Source: Syntrophaceae bacterium | GTDB lineage: Bacteria > Desulfobacterota > DTXE01 | Assembly (NCBI GenBank): GCA_012962595.1 | Contig: DTXE01000237.1 | Coordinates: 1 to 7,624 of the forward strand | Length of the DNA stretch: 7,624 bases | Reading direction: 5' to 3' | Notes under the pieces: model-generated | Databases searched by the model: none | The model's input: the letters and a program-made list of their open reading frames with translations, nothing else | What the model was told of the DNA's origin: nothing | Part shown: in pieces, positions 1-4,593 of the stretch | Layout of the letters: the number at the start of each line of letters is the position of its first letter | Numbering within the stretch: the stretch's first letter is position 1 | Made by a program: the position numbers and the translations under genes

Positions 1-18
1 TCGGGGGTATCGGTAGGT

Positions 19-150
19 TCATGAAAATCTTAATAAAAACCTCCATGAAAATAAATGATAGGAATATTTTTTTTCATAAATATGTTGAAACTTTAACCAA
101 TTACCAGAATTAAAACTACTATTATGCCAAAGAAAAACAAACTCTCCATT
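19..150 (-). pseudogene. C-terminal fragment of a polysaccharide-deacetylase-like protein
   Basis: On the minus strand, the ~44 codons ending in a TGA at 19-21 read GEFVFLWHNSSFN, then a tryptophan-rich stretch and IYEK. A Gly-x-Phe-x-x-LWHN-x-x-Phe segment followed by W and a (V/I)YE helix is, as I recall it, the usual C-terminus of DUF7033-type polysaccharide deacetylase proteins of cell-surface polysaccharide loci. The similarity stops near base 142-150, where the same DNA becomes cheB on the opposite strand. The upstream codons of this frame are only an antisense shadow of cheB, so the rest of the gene is absent. The stretch is much richer in A+T than cheB. A second minus-strand frame opens with ATG at 46-44 (MEVFIKIFMNLPIPP) and runs off the left edge; it could be the start of the next gene. 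The family assignment rests on a short motif and is tentative. Confidence 0.4.
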
Positions 151-163
151 AATAAGAAAGGTC

Positions 164-1183
164 TTGTATGAAATCCTTAGCTCTGATTCTGAAATAGAGG
201 TAGTGGGAACTGCCTCCGACCCATTTATAGCTAGGGACAAGATTTTACGGTTGAAACCAGATGTCATTACCTTAGATGTGGAAATGCCTCTCATGAATGG
301 GATTACCTTTCTAAAAAGAATCATGCATTATAAACCGTTGCCAGTAGTTATGATCAGCTCTTATACCAGGAGGAATTGTGAGCTGACCGTGGAGGCCTTA
401 GCCTCAGGAGCGGTAGATTTTGTGAGCAAGCCTTTCGATAACTTTACTGAGGGAATGGCTGTTTTAAAGGACGAAATTATCGCCAAGATTAAGGCAGCGG
501 CACATTGTAGAGTAAAACGCCCCTCTACAGCGTCATTGGTGCCTATATACCCTTCTATTTCCTCCCAGGATTTTCCTGAGGACCGGATTATTGTCATCGG
601 GGCCTCTACTGGAGGTACCCAGGCCATTCGAGAGATTCTCCACAGAATGCCAAAAGGTATAAGTGGCATAGCTATAGTCCAGCATATCCCCCCTGAATAT
701 ACCAAAGTCCTCGCCAAGCGAATGGATGAACTCAGTCAGGTTCAAGTCAAGGAGGCAGAAAACAATCAGCGCCTCAGAAAAGGGTGGGCCCTTATTGCCC
801 CTGGAGGAAAACATATGAGGCTTAGAAAGGACCCTGAAGGCTATTATGTTACTGTGGAAGATGGTTCTCTGACCGATCTCCATAGACCCTCGATAGATAC
901 CCTTTTTTATTCTGCGGCTGAATGTGCTAAGAATAAGGCCATTGGGGTAATTTTGACTGGCATGGGTCGAGATGGAGCTAAAGGGATGTTGGCCTTAAAG
1001 AAAGAAGGTGCCTTTACCATTGCCCAGGATAAGAATAGCTCGGTAGTATTTGGAATGCCCAAGGCAGCTATAGAGTTAGGGGCAGCGGATGAAATCGTAC
1101 CATTGGAGCAAATTCCTGAAGTGATTATATCCAAACTTATCTCTAGAGAGAAGACCATCAGTGGCAAAGATTTTAATCATTGA
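164..1183 (+). CDS. cheB: CheB: chemotaxis protein-glutamate methylesterase/glutaminase, N-terminally truncated
   Basis: CheB removes methyl groups from, and deamidates, glutamyl/glutaminyl residues of chemoreceptors, resetting the signalling array when phosphorylated by CheA. An N-terminal receiver domain (residues ~1-105) holds the phosphoacceptor Asp38 in TLDVEMP, a Ser/Thr near 65 and Lys89 in VSKPF. A linker leads to the methylesterase domain (~140-335) with the catalytic triad Ser148 (GASTGG), His174 (VQHIP) and Asp270 (TGMGRDGA). Compared with Salmonella CheB (Asp56, Ser164, His190, Asp286) about 16-18 residues are missing at the front, namely the first beta strand and the two acidic residues that bind Mg2+. 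Homology in this frame reaches back only to SPLIRKVL at about 143, after which the sequence is unrelated. No ATG or GTG lies in frame upstream to the stop at 86-88, so the only start is TTG at 164 and it has no convincing ribosome site. The esterase domain looks intact, but phosphorylation control should be lost if this truncation is real. The last 23 bases overlap the downstream GGDEF gene. Confidence 0.9.
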   Translation: MYEILSSDSEIEVVGTASDPFIARDKILRLKPDVITLDVEMPLMNGITFLKRIMHYKPLPVVMISSYTRRNCELTVEALASGAVDFVSKPFDNFTEGMAVLKDEIIAKIKAAAHCRVKRPSTASLVPIYPSISSQDFPEDRIIVIGASTGGTQAIREILHRMPKGISGIAIVQHIPPEYTKVLAKRMDELSQVQVKEAENNQRLRKGWALIAPGGKHMRLRKDPEGYYVTVEDGSLTDLHRPSIDTLFYSAAECAKNKAIGVILTGMGRDGAKGMLALKKEGAFTIAQDKNSSVVFGMPKAAIELGAADEIVPLEQIPEVIISKLISREKTISGKDFNH

Positions 1184-2078
1184 TGACAGCAAACTGATTG
1201 CTGAATTTGGCAAGAGCATCCTTACCGGGAAGGGCTTTGAGATAAGTTATGCCCCTGATGGACTAATAGGACTTAAGAAGGCCAAGGCAGAAAAACCTGA
1301 CCTTATCCTTTTGGATATTGTTATGCCGGGATTAGATGGCTACAAAGTTTGTGAAAAACTGAAGGCCGACCCTGATACTAAGAATCTTCCTGTTATTATG
1401 TTGACCTCTAAGGGTGAGCCTGCCGACAAGATTAAGGGGCTGGGGCTGGGAGCGGTGGATTATATTACAAAGCCCTTTGATGCTGGTGAGTTAATCGCCC
1501 GAGTCACTACCCAGATCCGCATAAAGGAGCTGTACGAAGCCCTTCAAGAGAAGAACAGGCAATTACAAGAGATGGCTAATAAGGATGGATTAACCAATCT
1601 TTACAACCACCGATTTTTTCATGAACATCTGGCCAAAGATGTACAACGGGCCCAAAGATATTTTGAACCCTTGTCTTGTATCTTCATCGATATTGATCAT
1701 TTCAAGCATTTCAATGATACCTATGGACACCAAACCGGCGACCAGATTCTAAAAACCCTGGGGGCGTTATTACTTGATTCTATCAGGGCAAGTGATCTAG
1801 CTGCCCGATATGGTGGAGAAGAGTTTGCAGTTATTCTCCATTATGCGGATTTGGAGACCGCTCGTGCTGTCGCAGAGAGATTGAGGAAAATGGTAGCCTC
1901 ACGTACCTTCCGGATTGACGAAAAGGAGTTTCACATTACTATTAGCATAGGGGTAGCTACTATTCCTCATCCCAAGATAACCAATCCCCAGGATTTGGTG
2001 GATGCAGCAGATCAGGCTCTCTATAACGCTAAGAAAAACGGTCGGAATCGGGTAGAAGTATTCAACGAGGGTACCTAA
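1161..2078 (+). CDS. Receiver-GGDEF response regulator (PleD-like diguanylate cyclase)
   Basis: This is a two-domain response regulator predicted to make cyclic di-GMP from two GTP when phosphorylated. The receiver domain (residues 1-~120) has acidic pair Asp8-Asp9 in IIDDS, phosphoacceptor Asp52 (LLDIVMPG), Thr82 and Lys104 (ITKPFD). A short coiled linker (~121-140) leads to a GGDEF domain (~140-300) that opens with the usual DGLTNLYNHRFF. The active-site loop is GGEEF at 218-222, and the product-inhibition I-site RASD sits at 209-212, exactly five residues before it, so both catalysis and feedback inhibition should work. At 305 residues it is shorter than Caulobacter PleD, which has two receivers. 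The start is GTG at 1161, chosen because the receiver's first beta strand begins at once; it lies inside the end of cheB, implying co-transcription and translational coupling. The pairing suggests that one chemosensory histidine kinase phosphorylates both CheB and this cyclase; that partner is an inference, as no cheA is in the window. Confidence 0.93.
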   Translation: MAKILIIDDSKLIAEFGKSILTGKGFEISYAPDGLIGLKKAKAEKPDLILLDIVMPGLDGYKVCEKLKADPDTKNLPVIMLTSKGEPADKIKGLGLGAVDYITKPFDAGELIARVTTQIRIKELYEALQEKNRQLQEMANKDGLTNLYNHRFFHEHLAKDVQRAQRYFEPLSCIFIDIDHFKHFNDTYGHQTGDQILKTLGALLLDSIRASDLAARYGGEEFAVILHYADLETARAVAERLRKMVASRTFRIDEKEFHITISIGVATIPHPKITNPQDLVDAADQALYNAKKNGRNRVEVFNEGT

Positions 2079-2124
2079 CCAAGCCCCAATTGAACTCTGG
2101 TATATGGATGGATTGTTGAATAAA

Positions 2125-2445
2125 CTACTTTCTAACAGCCTTTTTGGGTTTCGCCTTCGATTTTTTCTCCAACTTTTCAATTCTTCGAGATAGCTTTAGG
2201 TAATCATCCTTTGTGGGTATGTTCATCTTTGATAAGGTTCTTTTTACAAATTCATCTATCATCTTCTCCAGCACTTTCCGGGCCTCCTCTGATTTTTTAA
2301 GCAACTCATTTGAAAATTCCCTTCCCTCCTTTTCTGAAAGCTCTCCCTTTTTGACCAAGGGCTTAACGATTACTTCTGCCTTTTGTTTGGTCATAGACAC
2401 AAGGCCCATACCGATAAATAATGTTTTCTTGATTAAATCCATCAT
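2125..2445 (-). CDS. Phasin-like small helical protein
   Basis: A 106-residue, highly charged, almost wholly helical protein resembling the phasin/polyhydroxyalkanoate-granule-associated family (COG3937-like). It has a short hydrophobic start (DLIKKTLFIGMGLVSMTKQK), a central Lys/Glu-rich amphipathic helix (~30-70), the family-typical IPTKDDYLKLSRRIEKLEKK near residues 77-96, and a basic tail ending AKPKKAVRK. Members without PHA genes nearby are common and their role is not settled; granule or membrane-surface binding is possible. The start is ATG at 2445 because GGAGG at 2459-2455 lies 9 bases upstream; the longer reading from GTG at 2472 would run through that ribosome site. The gene is convergent with the GGDEF gene, with 46 bases between their stops and no clear terminator hairpin between them. 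It appears to be a single-gene transcript. Confidence 0.75.
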   Translation of the reverse strand: MMDLIKKTLFIGMGLVSMTKQKAEVIVKPLVKKGELSEKEGREFSNELLKKSEEARKVLEKMIDEFVKRTLSKMNIPTKDDYLKLSRRIEKLEKKSKAKPKKAVRK

Positions 2446-2547
2446 AATCCAATACCTCCTTAATAAAAGCACCCTATCATAGTATCTGACTCAAATCAAT
2501 AAAGTAGCATCCATATCAAAATCACTTTCTTTGATATTACTGAATAT

Positions 2548-2561
2548 TAGCCTGAAGGCTA
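2548..2561. repeat. Short hairpin
   Basis: TAGCC-TGAA-GGCTA is a perfect 5-bp stem with a four-base loop. It sits one base before a larger palindrome (2563-2584), so the two would form tandem hairpins in RNA of either strand. It could be part of the leader of the minus-strand phasin-like gene. Confidence 0.5.
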
Positions 2562-2562
2562 T

Positions 2563-2584
2563 TCTCCATGAATATTCATGGGGA
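2563..2584. repeat. Palindrome followed by a T run (terminator-like)
   Basis: The core CCATGAATATTCATGG (2566-2581) is a perfect 16-base palindrome. Adding TCT on the left and GGA on the right lengthens it to 22 bases with one T-G wobble. TTTT at 2585-2588 follows directly, as in an intrinsic terminator on the plus strand. No plus-strand gene ends just upstream, so an operator for a dimeric regulator is an equal possibility. Confidence 0.5.
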
Positions 2585-2632
2585 TTTTATTACATTAGTG
2601 TCCGGTAATTCCAAAAATTCAAAATGGGGGTC

Positions 2633-2727
2633 TTCCTGCCTCTTGAAAGACAAAGATAGGTTATAAAAAATGGAATGACAATGCAGTGTGCCTGCTATAC
2701 CTTTGTCTTTAAAAAAGAAGGCAGGAA
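2633..2727. repeat. Inverted-repeat element with ~25-base arms (MITE-like or structured RNA)
   Basis: The left arm at 2633-2655 begins TTCCTGCCT and ends AAAGACAAAG; the right arm at 2701-2727 begins CTTTGTCTTT and ends AGGCAGGAA, its reverse complement. Both ends of the arms pair perfectly (9 and 10 bases), with a short length difference in the middle. The 45-base loop holds a smaller hairpin GCAG-TGTGC-CTGC (2683-2695). The layout fits a miniature inverted-repeat element or a long RNA hairpin. No target-site duplication was obvious. Confidence 0.55.
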
Positions 2728-2730
2728 TAT

Positions 2731-2746
2731 ATGACAGATGTGTCAT
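2731..2746. repeat. Short hairpin beside the inverted-repeat element
   Basis: ATGACA-GATG-TGTCAT is a perfect 6-bp stem with a four-base loop, three bases beyond the right arm of the 2633-2727 element. It may be a protein-binding site or part of the same structured unit. Confidence 0.4.
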
Positions 2747-2779
2747 CTTTCATTGTAAATTTGAATGAAGGGGAGGAGT

Positions 2780-2947
2780 CTATCTGACCCATTCGAGAAA
2801 CCAGGATGGTTTGTTTAGCAAAATATAAATCAAAAGAAGGGCTGTAATAGGAATTGGAATCACAAGATGCTTTTTGGGAAGGCCTTGACACAAATAGTAT
2901 CTGATGGCTGTAATAGTAAATAGTAGAATCAACCCATCTTGGGGCAA
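2780..2947 (-). CDS. Possible small two-helix membrane protein (uncertain)
   Basis: The minus-strand frame from TTG at 2947 to TAG at 2780-2782 gives about 55 residues with two hydrophobic segments: one starting GLILLFTITAIRYYL and one reading VIPIPITALLLIYILL, then a Trp-rich end NKPSWFLEWVR. The charge placement, KK between the helices, and the hydrophobic runs look protein-like, unlike the overlapping frame. However, there is no Shine-Dalgarno site and the start is weak, so it may be a remnant of a larger membrane protein. It is divergent from the small membrane gene at 2976. Confidence 0.3.
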   Translation of the reverse strand: MPQDGLILLFTITAIRYYLCQGLPKKHLVIPIPITALLLIYILLNKPSWFLEWVR

Positions 2948-2975
2948 GTATGGAAGTTAAATAGGAGGGATAGAC

Positions 2976-3200
2976 ACGAAGCTTTTCAAATTGTTTATAA
3001 CTTGGTTCTTACTGGGAATTGGTATCCTATTTTCTGGCACGGCTTCATGCCTTGGATACATTGTCATGACAGGATGGGGCGGAGCAATGAAACATCCGCT
3101 GTTTGGATGTGCTTTGTTCGTAGTAGCAGGCAGCATATGCATTGGTTTAATCGCCCTATCAATCAGAGGGATCAGAAAGACTTTGAAGGAAGTCAAGTAA
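2976..3200 (+). CDS. Small two-helix membrane protein, apparent ACG start
   Basis: A 74-residue hydrophobic protein of unknown function with two predicted membrane helices, at roughly residues 6-31 and 42-63. They are joined by a loop TGWGGAMKHP, and a basic tail (RGIRKTLKEVK) is likely cytoplasmic. A perfect AGGAGG lies at 2963-2968. The codon 7 bases downstream, exactly where a start should be, is ACG, followed by AAG CTT TTC AAA TTG, which reads KLFKL, an ordinary membrane-protein opening. The first standard start in frame is TTG at 2991, 22 bases from the ribosome site, which is too far. So either translation starts at ACG, or an ATG has been mutated or misread. It stands alone, followed by the tRNA gene on the same strand. 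I do not recognise a family. Confidence 0.6.
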   Translation, partial: TKLFKLFITWFLLGIGILFSGTASCLGYIVMTGWGGAMKHPLFGCALFVVAGSICIGLIALSIRGIRKTLKEVK

Positions 3201-3245
3201 TAAAAAATCACAACGAATTCTATAACACCAACCAGAAAGCTTTCC

Positions 3246-3274
3246 TTGACAAAATCTAGAGGCCTTGATAGATA
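3246..3274 (+). promoter_or_regulatory. Promoter of the tRNA-Arg gene
   Basis: A perfect -35 box TTGACA (3246-3251), a 17-base spacer and a weak -10 box TAGATA (3269-3274) place transcription start around 3281, at the first base of the tRNA. An alternative -10, GATAAA, starts two bases later. Confidence 0.5.
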
Positions 3275-3281
3275 AAGTCGA

Positions 3282-3357
3282 GGGCGATTAGCTCAGGGGA
3301 TAGAGCGTTGGTCTCCGGAACCAAAGGTCGGGGGTTCGAATCCCCTATCGCCCTCCA
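3282..3357 (+). tRNA. tRNA-Arg (anticodon CCG)
   Basis: A complete 76-base cloverleaf. The acceptor arm GGGCGAT (3282-3288) pairs with ATCGCCC (3347-3353). The D stem is GCTC/GAGC with loop AGGGGATA, which keeps the A20 expected for arginine. The anticodon stem TTGGT/ACCAA is perfect and the loop CTCCGGA puts anticodon CCG at 3315-3317, reading CGG codons. The variable loop is AGGTC, and the T arm GGGGG-TTCGAAT-CCCCT has one G-T pair. CCA is encoded at 3355-3357. The discriminator base is T, which is unusual for an arginine tRNA (commonly A or G). Confidence 0.97.
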
Positions 3358-3487
3358 GCAAGATCAAGTTCTCTCTTCATTTTTCTACCCTATAAAGCCT
3401 CTTGAGTATTGATGCCTTTTCAATCTCTATTCAGTCATGGGACATTATCTGTATCAAGGCTATGTGAGTGTTTTTTCAGGAAGTAAT

Positions 3488-3518
3488 TTGATAAAAAAGC
3501 AATCTATAAGGATATATA
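3488..3518 (+). promoter_or_regulatory. Possible promoter of the broken PAS kinase gene
   Basis: TTGATA (3488-3493) and TATATA (3513-3518) are separated by 19 bases, just upstream of the kinase remnant. The spacing is longer than ideal and the stretch is AT-rich, so this is a weak call. Confidence 0.3.
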
Positions 3519-3540
3519 TTTACAATTAAGTGAGGCGAAA

Positions 3541-3741
3541 TTGTTGCCTATCTTAGAGATATACAGGATGAAGGATGAAGATAAGACAAAAAATCAACTT
3601 ATAGATGAATTGGTAAAGACGCGCCAACGAATTACTGAATTGGAGGCATTAAAAGCCAGGCGCAAACAGGTGGAGCAGGCGTTACTGGAGTCAGAAGAGA
3701 AATTTAGAGGCTTAGCAGAACTTATGGCTCCAGTCTTTTGA
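3541..3741 (+). pseudogene. 5' remnant of a PAS-domain sensor histidine kinase
   Basis: The 66-residue reading holds MKDEDKTKNQLIDELVKTRQ, a Leu/Glu/Arg-rich coiled coil, then ALLESEEKFRGLAE. This is the very common N-terminus of multi-PAS sensor kinases, in which the coiled coil leads into the first PAS domain at ESEEKFR. The protein stops after only a handful of PAS residues (LMAPVF, TGA at 3739-3741), so the rest of PAS and the whole kinase are gone. The break coincides with the 3' end of the PIN toxin gene, with which it overlaps by 20 bases in opposite orientation. The start may be TTG at 3541, which has GAGG five bases upstream, or the family-typical ATG at 3568. No continuation of the kinase is found on the other side of the toxin-antitoxin genes. 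Confidence 0.6.
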
Positions 3742-4129
3742 CCCCTTCAATGGCATCAAAGTCTTTGTCATGAGAATAGATTTCATTAACACCATGATAT
3801 TTCATAAAAACAGCATTATAGGCGTCAATGTAATCAATATTTTTTCTACTGTAGAGGACAAGGGCATCTGCAATAATATCTTTATCATGAATGTATAAAT
3901 TCTCGGTGCTGATTATGATAGAAATTTTTTCAATAACATCGGCTTTCGATACTTTGTAGTAAGACAAAAGTGTCCATATCAATTCTGCAATTACCATCCC
4001 GGATGTTGCTAGGTAAATTTTCCCTTCAATCGCTCTTTTAAAGACTTCTCTGCACTTATGATACTTTGAAGAGTCGTCTTTGATCAGGTATCTGAGGAAT
4101 ATATTGGTATCAATAAATTTTTTCCTCAT
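3722..4129 (-). CDS. vapC: PIN-domain ribonuclease toxin (VapC family)
   Basis: A 135-residue PIN-domain protein, the usual VapC size, expected to be a Mg2+-dependent endoribonuclease that stops growth when its antitoxin is lost. Acidic residues fit the PIN active site: Asp7 in FIDTNIFLRYL, Glu49 in VIAELIW, Asp102 in NIDYIDAY, and Asp121/Asp123 in SHDKDFD. All are present, so the enzyme looks active. The start ATG at 4129 is 8 bases after the antitoxin stop, consistent with translational coupling and co-transcription from the promoter at 4424-4452. Its 3' end overlaps the remnant of a PAS kinase on the other strand. VapC toxins typically cut tRNA or rRNA; the target here is unknown. Confidence 0.9.
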   Translation of the reverse strand: MRKKFIDTNIFLRYLIKDDSSKYHKCREVFKRAIEGKIYLATSGMVIAELIWTLLSYYKVSKADVIEKISIIISTENLYIHDKDIIADALVLYSRKNIDYIDAYNAVFMKYHGVNEIYSHDKDFDAIEGVKRLEP

Positions 4130-4137
4130 AGCCTAGC

Positions 4138-4395
4138 CTACTTACCTATCACTGCCTTTTTTGCAATTGTTTTTTTAACTTCTTCCCTGACCTTGTGGAA
4201 ATCTACAGGTTTTTCCTTATCAGATACCCTTATCGAGCCTCCAATATTGAGGATATCACCTTTTAAAGGTTTAATAATCGCCTGATCACCCTCAACAACT
4301 ATGATGACTTTTTCGGATGGCTTTAAATTTAAGGTCTTTCTTATCTCTTTTGGTATCGTCATCTGCCCTTTTGATGTCAGTCTTGCAATAGGCAT
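4138..4395 (-). CDS. vapB: AbrB/MazE-type antitoxin (VapB family)
   Basis: An 85-residue antitoxin. Residues 1-47 form the swapped-hairpin AbrB DNA-binding fold, with the signature TSKGQMTIPKEIRKTL at 7-22 and a second strand pair VIIVVEGDQAIIKPL. Residues 48-85, charged and probably flexible, should wrap and inhibit the PIN toxin. The start ATG at 4395 has an excellent AAGGAGG seven bases upstream (4409-4403). It is the first gene of the pair, as usual for vapBC, and is expected to repress its own promoter; direct repeats around the -10 box at 4416-4444 are the likely binding site. Translation efficiency should be well above that of the toxin, which has a much weaker ribosome site. Confidence 0.9.
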   Translation of the reverse strand: MPIARLTSKGQMTIPKEIRKTLNLKPSEKVIIVVEGDQAIIKPLKGDILNIGGSIRVSDKEKPVDFHKVREEVKKTIAKKAVIGK

Positions 4396-4415
4396 ATTAT
4401 CCTCCTTTTTTAAAT

Positions 4416-4444
4416 TTTCTTACATTATATAATATTTCTTACAT
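4416..4444. repeat. Two 10-base direct repeats, probable vapBC operator
   Basis: TTTCTTACAT occurs at 4416-4425 and again at 4435-4444 (plus strand), 19 bases apart start to start. One copy lies in the promoter spacer and the other overlaps the edge of the -10 box and the transcription start. This is a position where a bound VapB-VapC complex would block RNA polymerase. Confidence 0.6.
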
Positions 4445-4452
4445 CTATTCAA
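4424..4452 (-). promoter_or_regulatory. vapBC promoter
   Basis: Read on the minus strand: -35 TTGAAT (4452-4447), exactly 17 bases of spacer, then a perfect -10 TATAAT (4429-4424). Transcription would start near 4417, giving a leader of about 20 bases that contains the AAGGAGG of vapB. Confidence 0.75.
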
Positions 4453-4485
4453 GTTTACCTGGCAAATCTATTCCAGTAAAAGGAT

Positions 4486-4584
4486 TCATTTGTAGAAAGG
4501 ATAATTTTGCTGCTCGATATACAAACTAACCTTTTCAAGAAGGCGTTCTTTAGGTTGAAGGGTTATTATCTTGTTTTTCTTCAT
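4486..4584 (-). other. Possible 32-codon ORF containing a hairpin, downstream of the lipid operon
   Basis: ATG at 4584 to TGA at 4486 encodes 32 residues beginning MKKNKIITLQPKERLLEKV and ending NYPFYK. It starts 9 bases after the stop of the LpxL-like gene but has no good ribosome site. It may be the start of a gene whose remainder was lost, or chance. Within it, 4528-4556 can fold as AACCT/AGGTT around AAGAA-GGCG-TTCTT; there is no T run after it on the minus strand, so it is a poor intrinsic terminator. Confidence 0.2.
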
Positions 4585-4593
4585 ACAACCAAA

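Larger units (their letters stand above)
2446..2779. other. Palindrome-rich intergenic stretch
   Basis: About 330 bases without a convincing gene, lying upstream of the phasin-like gene. The stretch holds four separate inverted repeats, listed individually, in roughly 200 bases. I see no ORF with protein-like composition in either strand here. The segment at 2598-2612 (AGTGTCCGGTAATTC) looks like the terminal repeat of an insertion sequence, but no second copy is present in the window. A minus-strand promoter for the phasin-like gene must lie here, yet I could not pick convincing -35/-10 boxes. Confidence 0.5.

Noticed and set aside
361..1167. Minus-strand frames across cheB
   Set aside because: They are shadows of a CheB reading that has all catalytic motifs.
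2079..2124. Bidirectional terminator between the converging GGDEF and phasin-like genes
   Set aside because: I looked for a stem with T runs on both sides and found no convincing inverted repeat in these 46 bases.
2213..2482. 89-residue plus-strand frame rich in Ser and Phe
   Set aside because: It is the antisense of the phasin-like gene, whose minus-strand reading has a good ribosome site and family pattern.
2709..2891. 60-residue minus-strand frame in the middle intergenic region
   Set aside because: Composition (many Ser, Tyr, Gln, no hydrophobic or family pattern) looks like chance; the neighbouring frame ending at 2780 is more protein-like.
2939..3259. 106-residue plus-strand frame overlapping the small membrane gene
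   Set aside because: No ribosome site at its start and a His/Trp/Arg-rich composition typical of a shadow; the frame from 2976 has a perfect Shine-Dalgarno and clear membrane helices.
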